A DNA stretch of 64,000 nucleotides from Micromonospora alfalfae. GTDB taxonomy: Bacteria > Actinomycetota > Actinomycetes > Mycobacteriales > Micromonosporaceae. The stretch's first letter is position 1; the number at the start of each line of letters is the position of its first letter. The stretch is from positions 62,001-126,000 of the forward strand of contig NZ_JAKKFH010000005.1 in NCBI RefSeq assembly GCF_022230925.1, written 5' to 3'. This document shows positions 34,644 through 45,153 of this stretch, piece after piece. The notes under the pieces are model-generated. The model was not told the origin of the DNA. It saw nothing but the letters and a program-made list of their open reading frames with translations, and searched no databases. A program made the translations under genes and the position numbers.

Positions 34644-35387
34644 ATGATGAACCGAGTTGCGGTGCTCTCCGACATCCATGGTGTCCTGCCGGCGCTGGAG
34701 GCCGTACTGGCCGAGCCTGACGTCGCCGCCGCCGATCTGATCGTGCTCACCGGCGACATCGCCGCCGGCCCGCAGCCGGTCGAGGTGCTGGACGTGCTCG
34801 CCGAGCTGGGCGACCGGGTGTGCTGGGTCGGCGGCAATTGCGAACGCGAGCTGGTCGAGGCCCGGGCCGGCCGCCCGGCGTCGATCGAGGTGTCGAACTG
34901 GGCCGCCGGCCAGTTGCGCGACGACCAGGTGGCCCGGCTTGCCGCGCTGCCGGCGACTGTGACGCTGGAGATCGACGGCCTCGGGCCGACGCTGTTCTGC
35001 CACGCCACGCCCCGTGACGACGAGGAGGTCGTGCTCGTCGACTCCCGGATGGCGCGCTGGGCCGAGGTGTTCGACGGTCTCCCCGCCGAGGTTTCCACTG
35101 TGGTCTGCGGCCACACGCACATGCCGTTCACCCGGCTGGTCGACCGGCGTCTGGTGGTCAACCCGGGCAGCATCGGCATGCCGTACGGGGGCGCGGGCGC
35201 GTGGTGGGCGCTGCTCGGGCCGGGCGTCCAACTGCGCCGCACCGCCTTCGACGTGGACGCGGCCTGCGCCCGGGTGGCTGCCGAGTCGACCTTCCCCGAC
35301 GCCGCCGCCTGGGCCGACGAGTACCTGCGCTCCCGGCACAGCGACGCCGACGCGCTGACCGCCTTCGGCCCCCGCGACGGCCGCTGA
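34644..35387 (+). CDS. Calcineurin-like metallophosphoesterase
   Basis: About 247 residues from ATG 34644 (adjacent ATG 34647; upstream GTG 34611 possible). Metal-binding motifs of the YfcE/MJ0936-type phosphodiesterase fold are in order: SDIHG, TGDIAAGP, VGGNCERE, FCHATPRDD and CGHTHMPF. It is a small soluble enzyme that may act on cyclic nucleotides or other phosphodiesters; specificity is not readable. It follows crp but lies behind the strong terminator, so it has its own promoter. It sits at the left border of the accessory-looking region. Confidence 0.9.
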   Translation: MMNRVAVLSDIHGVLPALEAVLAEPDVAAADLIVLTGDIAAGPQPVEVLDVLAELGDRVCWVGGNCERELVEARAGRPASIEVSNWAAGQLRDDQVARLAALPATVTLEIDGLGPTLFCHATPRDDEEVVLVDSRMARWAEVFDGLPAEVSTVVCGHTHMPFTRLVDRRLVVNPGSIGMPYGGAGAWWALLGPGVQLRRTAFDVDAACARVAAESTFPDAAAWADEYLRSRHSDADALTAFGPRDGR

Positions 35388-35394
35388 GCCGGCC

Positions 35395-35485
35395 GGCGGA
35401 CGGCAGGCGGCCGCTAGGCGGCGGGCGGCGGGCGGCGGCAGGCGGCGGCAGGCGGCCTCAGGCGGCGGCAGGCGGCAGGCGGGAT
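35395..35485. repeat. GGCGGCA-type tandem repeat
   Basis: Roughly twelve units of GGCGGCA, GGCGGGC and close variants, with no coding potential. Copy number is likely to vary between strains. Confidence 0.8.
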
Positions 35486-35500
35486 ACCGGTCAGGGACCC

Positions 35501-35682
35501 TTTGGAGCTGAATCGTTTGCGGCATCAGCAGTAGGTGATCGGCAGGCCGAACCGCGAACGCGGTCGACGGGCGCGGGCGCGGGCGACGGGCGCGGTCGCG
35601 GGCGACGGGCGCGGTCGCGGGCGACGGGCGACGGGCGCGGGCGACGGGCGACGGGCGATTCGTTTGTGACATCAGCTCCATA
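35501..35682. repeat. Palindromic element E with repeat-expanded interior
   Basis: The left end TTTGGAGCTGA (35501-35511) and right end TCAGCTCCATA (35672-35682) are complementary at 10 of 11 positions. Just inside them, GAATCGTTTGCGGCATCAGC and GATTCGTTTGTGACATCAGC are direct near-copies (3 mismatches in 20). Between the two halves lies a block of GCGACGG/GCGCGGTC tandem units (35564-35656). It reads as a nested palindrome like those elsewhere in the window, enlarged by tandem repeats. Confidence 0.5.
35564..35656. repeat. GCGACGGGCGCGGTCGCGG-type tandem repeat
   Basis: Overlapping 7-8 base units (GCGACGG, GCGCGGTC, GCGCGGGC) form a 19-base higher-order unit repeated at least twice, then degenerate shorter ones. 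It is embedded inside palindromic element E. Confidence 0.75.
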
Positions 35683-35760
35683 GCGAGACGAGCAACCCAG
35701 GCCCTCCTCCCGCGCCGCACCACCGCGAGCCCAGCCGGGCGTCGCGGGCTCGGAAAAAGT

Positions 35761-35772
35761 CAGTCTTGACTG
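35761..35772. promoter_or_regulatory. Candidate TetR operator
   Basis: CAGTC-TT-GACTG is a perfect 5-bp palindrome 28 bases upstream of the TetR start codon. It includes TTGACT, usable as a -35 hexamer, so binding would block transcription of the regulator. Confidence 0.45.
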
Positions 35773-35800
35773 TTTGTTTCGTAGGCAGCAGGCTGTCTCA

Positions 35801-36406
35801 GTGCCCACCGCATCGACGCGTGTCCCGCAGCAGGAACGCAGCCGCGCCACCCAGGCCCGGCTGCTGGAGGCGACAGTCGACTGCCTGATCGAGCACGGTT
35901 GGTCCGGCACCACCACCACAGTCGTCGCGGCGCGGGCCGGCGTTTCGCGTGGGGCACAGCTGCACCACTACCCGACGAAGGCGGCGCTGGTGACGGCCGC
36001 GGTGGCCCATCTGGCCGAGCGCCGGGCCGACGAGTTGCGCACCGAGGCCGAGGCGCTGCCGGCTGGTCCGCAGCGGTTGGACCGGGTCGTCGACCTGCTC
36101 GCCGTGGCGTTCACCGGGCCGCTGTTCGTGGCCGCGCTCGAGCTCTGGGTCGCCGCCCGCACCGATCGGGAACTGCGGGACGCCCTGGTGCCGTTGGAGG
36201 CGACGGTCGGGCGGGAGATGCACCGGCTCACAGTCGCCCTGCTCGGTGTCGACGAACGTCGACCCGGTGTCCGCGAAGCGGTGCAGGCGACGCTCGATCT
36301 GCTCCGTGGGCTCGGGGTGGCCAACCTGCTCAGCGACGACTCCGCCCGTCGGGCCGCCCTGTTGACCACCTGGAAGCGCCAGCTCGCCACCCTGCTCACG
36401 CCCTGA
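35801..36406 (+). CDS. TetR-family regulator of the following operon
   Basis: About 201 residues from GTG 35801 (an upstream start at 35774 would overlap the operator-like palindrome). The N-terminal HTH is typical: QARLLEATVDCLIEHGWSGTTTTVVAARAGVSRGAQLHHYPTKAAL, cited here as a region (residues about 12-57). The C-terminal ligand domain is TetR_C-like. It is followed 37 bp downstream by the TIGR03084/AtuA/acyl-CoA operon on the same strand and very likely represses it in response to an acyl-CoA or terpenoid intermediate; the ligand is unknown. Confidence 0.9.
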   Translation: MPTASTRVPQQERSRATQARLLEATVDCLIEHGWSGTTTTVVAARAGVSRGAQLHHYPTKAALVTAAVAHLAERRADELRTEAEALPAGPQRLDRVVDLLAVAFTGPLFVAALELWVAARTDRELRDALVPLEATVGREMHRLTVALLGVDERRPGVREAVQATLDLLRGLGVANLLSDDSARRAALLTTWKRQLATLLTP

Positions 36407-36443
36407 CCGCCGGCCGCACCGGCCACCACCGACCGGAGGCATC

Positions 36444-37241
36444 ATGGTCGACCTCAGCGATCTGCTCACGGACCTGGCCGACGAGTCCGCCCAGCTGGAC
36501 GCCCTGGTAGCGCCACTACCCGTTGCCGACTGGGCGAGGCCGACCCCGGCCCCGGGCTGGAGCATCGGGCATCAGATCGCCCACCTCGCCTGGACCGACC
36601 ACGTCGCGCTGTTGGCCGCGACCGATCCCGAGGCGTTCTACGCGACGGTCACCGCAGCGCCGGACGTGACCCGCCTCGTCGACGTCGGCGCCGAGGAGTT
36701 CCTCGCCCCGCCGGCCGAGCTGCTCGCCCGCTGGCGGGCCGGGCGAACCGCGCTCGTCGACGCGCTGGCCGCCGTTCCGGCCGGCGGCAAACTGCCCTGG
36801 TACGGCACCCGAATGTCAGCCACCTCGATGGCCACCGCCCGGATCATGGAGACCTGGGCGCACGGCGCGGACGTGGCCGATGCCCTCGACGTGGTCCGCC
36901 CCGACAGCCACCGAATCCGGCACGTGGCGCACCTGGGCGTGCGTACCCTCGGGCACGGTTTCGCCGCGCACGGCCGGGAGGCACCGACGGCGCCGGTCCG
37001 GGTCGAGCTGGTCGGGCCCGGCGGGGAGGCCTGGAGTTGGGGTCCGGCGGACGCCGCCGACCGGGTCACCGGCCCGGCTCGGGACTTCTGCCTGCTGGTC
37101 ACCCAGCGCCGAAACCGCGCGGACCTCGCTCTGGTCGCCACCGGGTCGGTCGCCGACGAATGGCTCGACGTGGCGCAGGCCTTCGCCGGGCCGCCGGGCG
37201 ACGGCCGGCGGCCGGACGGCGGGATCGGGGCAGAGGCGTGA
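36444..37241 (+). CDS. TIGR03084-type metal-binding protein (DinB/MDMPI fold)
   Basis: A 265-residue protein with the mycothiol-dependent maleylpyruvate isomerase/DinB-type N-terminal four-helix domain. Metal ligands are visible in GWSIGHQIAHLAWTDHV and in METWAHGADVADAL. The C-terminal half fits the TIGR03084 family. The gene is commonly adjacent to atuA-type genes in actinobacteria; its reaction is not established. GGAGGCATC precedes ATG 36444. The stop overlaps the next start (GTGA), which implies coupled translation with AtuA. Confidence 0.85.
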   Translation: MVDLSDLLTDLADESAQLDALVAPLPVADWARPTPAPGWSIGHQIAHLAWTDHVALLAATDPEAFYATVTAAPDVTRLVDVGAEEFLAPPAELLARWRAGRTALVDALAAVPAGGKLPWYGTRMSATSMATARIMETWAHGADVADALDVVRPDSHRIRHVAHLGVRTLGHGFAAHGREAPTAPVRVELVGPGGEAWSWGPADAADRVTGPARDFCLLVTQRRNRADLALVATGSVADEWLDVAQAFAGPPGDGRRPDGGIGAEA

Positions 37242-38914
37242 TCCGCATCGGCAACGCCTCCGGCTTCTACGGCGACCGGTTCACCGCCTGGCGGGAGATG
37301 CTCGACGGCGGTGAGCTGGACGTGCTGACCGGCGACTACCTCGCTGAGTTGACCATGCTGATCCTGGCCCGGGACCGTATGCGCGACCCCGACCTGGGCT
37401 ACGCGAAGACGTTCCTGCGGCAACTGGAGACCTGCCTCGGCACCGCCCTCGACCGAGGGGTGCGGATCGTGACCAACGCCGGCGGGCTGAACCCGGCCGG
37501 CTTGGCCGCCGCCATTGAGAAGCTCGCCCACCGGCTCGGCCTGCCGACCCGGGTCGGGTACGTCGCGGGTGACACGATCCAGCGACCGGACGCGTTGAGC
37601 GCGAACGCCTACCTCGGCGCGTTCGGGATCGCCGCCTGTCTCGACGCAGGCGCGGATGTGGTGGTCACCGGCCGGGTCACCGACGCGTCGCTGGTGGTCG
37701 GCCCGGCCATCGCCCGGTACGGGTGGGGCCGCGACGACCTCGACGAGCTGGCCGGGGCCACCGTCGCGGGGCACCTCGTCGAGTGCGGCGCGCAGGTCAC
37801 CGGCGGCAACTTCAGCTTCTTCACCGAGCTGCCCGACGGCGGCCACCGGCCCGGGTTCCCGATCGCCGAGGTGTACCCCGACGGCTCATCGGTGCTCACC
37901 AAGCATCCGGGCACCGGCGGCGCGGTCACAGTGGAGACGGTCACCGCCCAACTGCTCTACGAGATCGGCGGGCCCGCGTACCTCGGGCCGGACGTGGTCA
38001 CCCGACTGGACACTGTGACGCTTCACGCCGAGGGGGCGGACCGGGTCCGGGTTTCCGGCGTGCGGGGCACGCCGCCACCTCCCACGCTGAAGGTGGGCGT
38101 CAACAACCTCGGCGGCTTCCGCAACTCGATGACGTTCGTCCTGTGCGGTCTGCACATCGAGGCGAAGGCGGCAGTGGTCCGGGGGCAGATCGAGGAGGCG
38201 GTGGGCACTGACGGGCTGGAGTTCACCCTTGCCCGGACCGACCATCCGGACGCCGTCGACACCGAGGCGGCCAGTGCCCTGCTGCACGTACACCTGCGGG
38301 ACGGCGACAAGGCGCGGGCCGGGCGGGCCTTCTCGGCCGCCGCTGTGGAGTTGGCCCTGGCCTCGTACCCGGGCTGCACCCTGACCACAGTGCCGGGCGA
38401 CGCGACACCGTACGGCGTCTTCACCGCCGACGCGGTGCCGCAGGACGCGGTGGCGCACGTCGCGGTGCTACCGGGTGGCGAGCGGGTGCCGATCGCCCCG
38501 CCGATCCGCACCGCCAGCACCTCGCAGGACGAGTCGACAGCGGGTGGCGACGCGGTTGTCGACGGCCCGACCCGGCGCGGGGCGCTCGGCGATGTGGTCG
38601 GCGCACGTTCCGGGGACAAGGGCGGCGACGCCAACCTCGGTGTCTGGGCGCGTTCCGACGCCGGGTACGCGTGGCTGCGGACCTGGTTGACAGTCGAACG
38701 GCTGGCCGAGCTGGTGCCGGAGACCGCGCCGCTGTCGGTGCGGCGCTACGAGTTGTCGAACGTGCGCGCTGTCAACTTCGTGATCGAGGGCCTGCTCGGC
38801 GCCGGGGTGGCCGCGTCCACCCGGTTCGACCCGCAGGCCAAGGCACTCGGCGAGCTGCTGCGCGCCCGGGTCGTCGACCTGCCTGCTGACCTACCGACCG
38901 GGGCGTCCCGATGA
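37238..38914 (+). CDS. AtuA family protein (acyclic terpene utilisation, DUF1446)
   Basis: A 558-residue protein. GTG 37238 begins VIRIGNASGFYGDRF, the family start, and overlaps the preceding stop. Characteristic segments are TNAGGLNPAGLA, GRVTDASLVVGPA and ECGAQVTGGNFSFF. A C-terminal extension (about residues 450-558, GARSGDKGGDANLGVW...) corresponds to a small domain often fused or encoded separately. AtuA is needed for citronellol/geraniol breakdown in Pseudomonas, but its biochemical role is unclear. Here it is coupled to acyl-CoA dehydrogenase and carboxylase genes, consistent with methyl-branched acyl-CoA degradation. Confidence 0.9.
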   Translation: MIRIGNASGFYGDRFTAWREMLDGGELDVLTGDYLAELTMLILARDRMRDPDLGYAKTFLRQLETCLGTALDRGVRIVTNAGGLNPAGLAAAIEKLAHRLGLPTRVGYVAGDTIQRPDALSANAYLGAFGIAACLDAGADVVVTGRVTDASLVVGPAIARYGWGRDDLDELAGATVAGHLVECGAQVTGGNFSFFTELPDGGHRPGFPIAEVYPDGSSVLTKHPGTGGAVTVETVTAQLLYEIGGPAYLGPDVVTRLDTVTLHAEGADRVRVSGVRGTPPPPTLKVGVNNLGGFRNSMTFVLCGLHIEAKAAVVRGQIEEAVGTDGLEFTLARTDHPDAVDTEAASALLHVHLRDGDKARAGRAFSAAAVELALASYPGCTLTTVPGDATPYGVFTADAVPQDAVAHVAVLPGGERVPIAPPIRTASTSQDESTAGGDAVVDGPTRRGALGDVVGARSGDKGGDANLGVWARSDAGYAWLRTWLTVERLAELVPETAPLSVRRYELSNVRAVNFVIEGLLGAGVAASTRFDPQAKALGELLRARVVDLPADLPTGASR

Positions 38915-40107
38915 GCATCGTGGACTCCCCGGAGCGCCGGCAATTGCGCGAGCTGACCCGGGCGTTCGTGACCCGGGAGGTGTTGCCGCACCTTGACGAC
39001 TGGGAGCGGGCCGGCGAGGTGCCCCGGACGCTGCACGCGACCGCCGCGAAGCTCGGCCTGCTCGGCATCGGCTTCCCGGAGTCGGTGGGTGGCAGCGGCG
39101 GTGACCTACTCGACTCGATCATCGTGACCGAGGAGCTGATCCGCTCGGGTGGCTCGTCCGGGCTGGTGGCGGCCCTGTTCACGCACGGGATCGCGTTGCC
39201 GCACATGGTCGCGGCGGCCGGTGCCCGTACCGGTGGCTCGCTGGGCGGGCGGCTCGGTGGCGTTTCGTCTCCGGGCGACGACAGCCTGATCGAGCGGTAC
39301 GTGCGGCCCACGCTGTCCGGCACGATGATCGGCGCGCTGGCCATCACCGAGCCGGACGGCGGCTCGGACGTTGCCGGCATCCGCACCACCGCCCGCCGCG
39401 ACGGCGACCACTACGTGGTGAACGGGTCGAAGACGTACATCACCAGCGGGCACCGGGCCGACTTCGTGACAACGGCGGTGTGTACCGACTTCCCCGGCAG
39501 CGGTGAACTCACATTGCTGGTCATCGACAAGGGGTCGCCCGGGTTCACTGTGGGACGCCGGTTGGAGAAGCTGGGCTGGCACTGCTCGGACACCGCCGAG
39601 CTGTCCTTCGCTGACGTGCGGGTGCCGGTGGCCAACCGGATCGGCGCGGAGAACACCGGCTTCCTGGCGATCATGCAGCACTTCGCGGCGGAACGGCTGT
39701 CGCTGGCGACCCAGGCGTACGCGACAGCGCAGCGCTGCGTCGAGTTGGCGGTGCGCTGGTGCCGGGACCGGGAGACCTTCGGGCGTCCGCTGGCCAGCCG
39801 GCAGCTGATCCGGCACCGGTTGGCCGAGATGCACACCCGCGCGGAGGCGGCCCGGTCGTACGTGCACGAGGTGGCCAACCGGGTGGCTGCCGGCGAGCCG
39901 GTGGTGACAGAGGTGGCGATGGCGAAGAACGTGGCAGTCGCCGCCTGCGACCACGTCGTCGACCAGGCGTTGCAGCTGCACGGCGGATTCGGCTACCTGC
40001 GCGACGCCGAGGTGGAGCGGCACTACCGCGACGCGCGGATCCTCGGCATCGGCGGCGGCACCACCGAGATCATGAACGAGATCATCGCGAAGGGCATGGG
40101 CCTGTGA
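38911..40107 (+). CDS. Acyl-CoA dehydrogenase
   Basis: A 398-residue flavoenzyme that introduces a 2,3 double bond into an acyl-CoA. The FAD/substrate motifs are ALAITEPDGGSDVAGIRTTA, YITSGHRADFV and the C-terminal LQLHGGFGYLRDAEVERHYRDAR with GGGTTEIMNEII. ATG 38911 overlaps the AtuA stop (ATGA). Together with the carboxylase it would prepare a branched or terpenoid acyl-CoA (for example citronellyl-CoA or isovaleryl-CoA) for carboxylation. The stop falls inside a dispersed repeat that fills the gap to the next gene. Confidence 0.93.
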   Translation: MSIVDSPERRQLRELTRAFVTREVLPHLDDWERAGEVPRTLHATAAKLGLLGIGFPESVGGSGGDLLDSIIVTEELIRSGGSSGLVAALFTHGIALPHMVAAAGARTGGSLGGRLGGVSSPGDDSLIERYVRPTLSGTMIGALAITEPDGGSDVAGIRTTARRDGDHYVVNGSKTYITSGHRADFVTTAVCTDFPGSGELTLLVIDKGSPGFTVGRRLEKLGWHCSDTAELSFADVRVPVANRIGAENTGFLAIMQHFAAERLSLATQAYATAQRCVELAVRWCRDRETFGRPLASRQLIRHRLAEMHTRAEAARSYVHEVANRVAAGEPVVTEVAMAKNVAVAACDHVVDQALQLHGGFGYLRDAEVERHYRDARILGIGGGTTEIMNEIIAKGMGL

Positions 40108-40160
40108 GCGCGAGGAGTGAGCCGGGCCTGCGAGCCCCGCAGTCGCGAACGAAGGAGGCA
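40104..40160. repeat. Dispersed repeat, copy 3, carrying a ribosome binding site
   Basis: Begins with GTGAGCGCGAGGAGTGAG and ends with GCAGTCGCGAACGAAGGAGG. The first bases overlap the upstream stop codon, and the final AAGGAGG (40152-40158) is the Shine-Dalgarno of the carboxylase gene 4 bases on. CGCGA and TCGCG near the ends, and GGGC/GCCC inside, can pair as a nested hairpin. Confidence 0.75.
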
Positions 40161-40162
40161 CA

Positions 40163-41764
<1,602 letters not shown>

Positions 41765-41767
41765 GCC

Positions 41768-41820
41768 GTGAGCGCGAGGAACGCAGCGAGGCGGAGTCCC
41801 GCAGTCGCGAACGAAAGGCA
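41768..41820. repeat. Dispersed repeat, copy 4
   Basis: Starts GTGAGCGCGAGGA and ends CCCGCAGTCGCGAACGAAAGG, like the copy at 40104, with a different middle. It begins 4 bases after the carboxyltransferase stop. The next gene's Shine-Dalgarno (AGGGG, 41826-41830) lies just outside it. Confidence 0.75.
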
Positions 41821-41833
41821 GGCTCAGGGGACC

Positions 41834-43843
41834 ATGATCAACAGACTGCTCGTGGCCAACCGGGGCGAAATCGCCCGCCGGGTCTTCGCCACCTGCCGCG
41901 CGATGGGCGTGGAGACGGTTGCCGTGTACTCGGACGCGGACGCCGACGCGCCGTTCGTGGTCGAGGCCGACCTGGCCGTACGCCTGCCGGGGAGTTCGCC
42001 GGCCGAGACGTACCTGCGGGCGGAGCTGATCCTGGACGCGGCCCGGCGCAGCGGTGCGGACGCCGTCCACCCCGGCTACGGGTTCCTCGCCGAGAACGCG
42101 GAGTTCGCTGCGGCGGTGACCAACGCAGGGCTGACCTGGGTCGGGCCGCCGGCCGCTGTGATCGCCGCGATGGGCGACAAGCTGGCGGCGAAGGCGCTGC
42201 TCGCCGAGGCGGGCGTGCCGATGCTGCCGAGTTGGACCGACCCCGACGAGGTCACCGACTTCCCGGTGCTGGTCAAGGCGTCCGCCGGCGGTGGTGGCCG
42301 GGGCATGCGGATCGTGCGGGACGCTGACGAGCTGGCCGAGGCCGTCGCCAGCGCCAGCCGGGAGGCGGCTGCCGCGTTCGGCGACGGCACTGTCTTCATC
42401 GAGCGGTACGTCGAGCGTGGCCGGCACGTCGAGGTGCAGATCCTCGGCGACTCGCACGGCACGGTGGCCGCCCTCGGGGTGCGCGAGTGCTCGATCCAGC
42501 GCCGACACCAGAAGATCATCGAGGAGGCCCCCGGGGTGCTCCCGGGGGAGCTGCGCCCGGCGCTCAACGAGGCGGCGGTCTCCGCCGGGCGTGCCGTCGA
42601 CTACGTGGGCGCTGGCACCGTGGAGTTCCTGCTGGCCCCGACCGGTGAGTTCTTCTTCCTGGAGATGAACACCCGGCTGCAGGTGGAGCACCCGGTCACC
42701 GAGCTGACCGTCCCCGTCGGTCTCGACCTGGTCCGGTGGCAACTGCTGGTCGCCGAGGGCGTACCACTGCTGGAGCACCTGCACGAGCCGGGCGCACGCG
42801 GCTACGCGATCGAGGTGCGGTTGTGCGCCGAGGACCCGGCGCAGGGCTGGCTGCCCGCGACCGGCGTGCTGAGCCGGTTCGCGATTCCGGGGGTCGACCG
42901 GGAGTTCGGTGGCCTCCAACGCGCTGGCCTGCGGCTGGACTCCGGCGTCGAGACGGGATCCGAGGTGAGCGTGCACTACGACTCCATGCTCGCCAAGCTG
43001 ATCGCCTGGGCGCCGACCCGGGGCGAGGCGGCCCGGGCCCTGGCAGGCGCGCTGACCCGAGCCGAGCTGCACGGGGTGGCCACCAATCGCGACCTCCTGG
43101 TCCGGGTGCTGCGCAGCCCGGAGTTCGCGGCTGCGGAGATCGACACCGGATTCCTGGACCGGCACCCGGAGGTCTTCGCGCCACTGCTGCCCGCCGACCA
43201 GCTTCCGCTGACCGCCCTGGCCGCCGCGCTGGCGGGTGCGGCCCAGCGCCGGACGACCGCGCCGGTGCTGGGTGGGCTCCCCTCCGGCTGGCGCAACGTG
43301 CCCGCCGTCGCGCAGGTCAGCCGCTTTACCGGGCCGAACGGCGACGAGATCGAGGTCCGCTACCGCCTGGACCGGACCGGTGGACTCGCCGACTGGTCAG
43401 CGGCGCTGCCCGGCGACCCGGCGGCGTCGGAGGCGAAGCCGCCGGCAGTGGCGCTGGTGGAGGCCACCCCGGAGCGGGTGGTGCTCGACGTCGACGGGCT
43501 TCGGCGCGCGTACCGCGTACACCGGGTGGGGTCGGCTGTCTTCGTGGACGGCCCGGACGGCGCGGCGAGCCTGGCCGAGTTGCCGCGTCTCCCGCTGCCC
43601 ACCGCGGCGGTGGCGGCCGGGTCGCTGCTCGCGCCGCTGCCCGGCATGGTGACCCGGGTGCACGTCCAGGTCGGCCAGTGGGTCGCGGCCGGCGATCCGC
43701 TGCTCACGTTGGAAGCGATGAAGCTGGAACATCCCGTGCTCGCCCCGATCGACGGCATCGTCGCCGAACTGCCGGTGCCGACCGGCGGTCAGGTGCAGAC
43801 GGGCGCCGTGTTGGCAGTTGTCGACGAAAAGGACCCCCGATGA
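41834..43843 (+). CDS. Acyl-CoA carboxylase biotin carboxylase/BCCP subunit
   Basis: A 669-residue alpha subunit. The biotin carboxylase domain (1-450) has HPGYGFLAEN, the ATP-grasp loop KASAGGGGRGMRIV, QKIIEEAPG and EMNTRLQVEHPVTE. The C-terminal biotinyl domain carries the modified Lys in EAMKLEHP (K630). A linker of about 130 residues, the BT domain, connects them, as in MCC and GCC. ATG 41834 is preceded by CAGGGG; an in-frame start at 41768 lies inside the repeat and is rejected. The stop overlaps the next ATG. Confidence 0.94.
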   Translation: MINRLLVANRGEIARRVFATCRAMGVETVAVYSDADADAPFVVEADLAVRLPGSSPAETYLRAELILDAARRSGADAVHPGYGFLAENAEFAAAVTNAGLTWVGPPAAVIAAMGDKLAAKALLAEAGVPMLPSWTDPDEVTDFPVLVKASAGGGGRGMRIVRDADELAEAVASASREAAAAFGDGTVFIERYVERGRHVEVQILGDSHGTVAALGVRECSIQRRHQKIIEEAPGVLPGELRPALNEAAVSAGRAVDYVGAGTVEFLLAPTGEFFFLEMNTRLQVEHPVTELTVPVGLDLVRWQLLVAEGVPLLEHLHEPGARGYAIEVRLCAEDPAQGWLPATGVLSRFAIPGVDREFGGLQRAGLRLDSGVETGSEVSVHYDSMLAKLIAWAPTRGEAARALAGALTRAELHGVATNRDLLVRVLRSPEFAAAEIDTGFLDRHPEVFAPLLPADQLPLTALAAALAGAAQRRTTAPVLGGLPSGWRNVPAVAQVSRFTGPNGDEIEVRYRLDRTGGLADWSAALPGDPAASEAKPPAVALVEATPERVVLDVDGLRRAYRVHRVGSAVFVDGPDGAASLAELPRLPLPTAAVAAGSLLAPLPGMVTRVHVQVGQWVAAGDPLLTLEAMKLEHPVLAPIDGIVAELPVPTGGQVQTGAVLAVVDEKDPR

Positions 43844-45030
43844 CCTTCGACCTCACCCCCGAGCAGGACCAGCTGCGCGACGCCGTGCGGGCGTTGGGCC
43901 GCCGCTACGGTCACTCCTACTTCGTCGAGAAGGCGAGGGCCGGCGAACACACCACCGAACTCTGGGCGGAGGCCGGACGGCTCGGCTACCTGGGGGTCAA
44001 CATCCCCACCGAGTACGGCGGCGGGGGCGGCGGCATCACCGAGCTGGCCATCGTCTGCGAGGAGTTGGCGGCGGCGGGTTGCCCGTTGCTGCTGCTGGTG
44101 GTCTCCCCCGCCATCGCGGCGACAGTGCTGAGTCGGCACGGCACCGAGGACCAGCGCAAGCGGCACCTGCCGGGCCTCGCCGACGGCTCCCAGAAGATCG
44201 TTTTCGCGATCACCGAGCCGGAGGCCGGTTCCAACTTCCACCGACTCGGCACTGTGGCTCGCCGCGACGGCGACGGCTGGCTGCTCAACGGCCGCAAGTG
44301 CTACATCTCCGGAGTCGACGAGGCCGGTCACGTGCTGGTGGTGGCCCGTGTCGCCGTCGATGACGGCCCAGCCGGTTCAGCGGATGCGTCTCCGCAGAAG
44401 CTCAAGCCGGCGTTGTTCCTGGTGCCGACCGATGCGGCCGGGTTGACCCGCTCCAAGCTGGACATGGAGATCGTGTCCCCGGAGAACCAGTTCCTGCTCT
44501 ACCTGGACGACGTGCGGGTGCCCGCCGACGCGCTGCTCGGTGAGTCGCTGGACGCCGGGCTGCCGGCGCTCTTCGCCGGGCTCAACCCGGAGCGGATCAC
44601 TGTGGCCGCGATGGGCGCCGGCACCGGCCGGTACGCCATCGAGCGGGCCAGTGAGTACACCGCCACCCGCAAGGTCTGGGGTGGTCGGAGCATCGGTTCG
44701 CACCAGGGGGTGTCGCATCCGCTGGCACACGCGGCGGTGCAGGTGGAACTGGCCCGCCTGATGATCCAGAAGGCGGCCACCCTGTACGACGCTGGTCGCG
44801 ACCTGGAGGCCGGGGTGGCCGGCAACATGGCCAAGTACGCGGCCGGGGAGGCCGCCGCGCTCGCCGTGGACACCGCGGTGCAGGTGCTCGGCGGGGCCGG
44901 CATGACCACCGAGTACGGGGTGGCGACCCTGCTCGGCGCGGTCCGGGCCGGCCGGATCGCACCGGTCAGCCGCGAGATGATCCTCAACTTCGTGGCCCAA
45001 CACGTCCTCGGCCAGGACAAGTCGTACTGA
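43840..45030 (+). CDS. Acyl-CoA dehydrogenase, second paralogue
   Basis: A 396-residue acyl-CoA dehydrogenase. ATG 43840 overlaps the preceding stop (ATGA). Motifs are VFAITEPEAGSNFHRLGTVARR, CYISGVDEAGHVLVV and VQVLGGAGMTTEYGVATLLGAVRAGRIAPVSREMILN. It is more like the CaiA/FadE group than the enzyme at 38911, so the two probably act on different intermediates of one pathway. It is last in the TetR-controlled operon, followed by a nested palindrome. No enoyl-CoA hydratase or HMG-CoA lyase follows. Confidence 0.92.
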   Translation: MTFDLTPEQDQLRDAVRALGRRYGHSYFVEKARAGEHTTELWAEAGRLGYLGVNIPTEYGGGGGGITELAIVCEELAAAGCPLLLLVVSPAIAATVLSRHGTEDQRKRHLPGLADGSQKIVFAITEPEAGSNFHRLGTVARRDGDGWLLNGRKCYISGVDEAGHVLVVARVAVDDGPAGSADASPQKLKPALFLVPTDAAGLTRSKLDMEIVSPENQFLLYLDDVRVPADALLGESLDAGLPALFAGLNPERITVAAMGAGTGRYAIERASEYTATRKVWGGRSIGSHQGVSHPLAHAAVQVELARLMIQKAATLYDAGRDLEAGVAGNMAKYAAGEAAALAVDTAVQVLGGAGMTTEYGVATLLGAVRAGRIAPVSREMILNFVAQHVLGQDKSY

Positions 45031-45057
45031 CGCCGCCCGGCCTGCTGGCCTGCCGCA

Positions 45058-45134
45058 AGATCGACTCGGTCTTCTTGAATCCGCGGGGTCCAAGGACCAA
45101 CAACCCCCCGACTTCCTGAAAACCGAGTCGATCT
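45058..45134. repeat. Nested palindrome B (77 bp), intergenic
   Basis: A perfect 13-bp outer inverted repeat (AGATCGACTCGGT, 45058-45070; complement 45122-45134), imperfectly extended inward, encloses a hairpin GGTCC-AA-GGACC flanked by G and C runs. It is situated between two convergent genes and may terminate both. Architecture as in palindromes A, C and D. Confidence 0.75.
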
Positions 45135-45153
45135 CTGCCGAGGCTATGCGGCC

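Larger units (their letters stand above)
35388..35800. other. Repeat-rich intergenic region, 413 bp
   Basis: No gene. It contains two blocks of short GC-rich tandem repeats (35395-35485 and 35564-35656), two halves of a palindromic element (35501-35529 and 35657-35682) and a perfect CAGTC-TT-GACTG palindrome at 35761-35772 just before the TetR gene. Frames that appear open here are products of the repeats. Confidence 0.7.

Noticed and set aside
35395..35656. CRISPR array
   Set aside because: Repeats are 7-19 bases, contiguous and without unique spacers; no cas genes are near.
45058..45134. Simple rho-independent terminator only
   Set aside because: Not fully rejected: it lies between convergent genes, but the long perfect outer arm with separate inner hairpin and no U tract matches elements found outside convergent contexts (for example 55940-56009).
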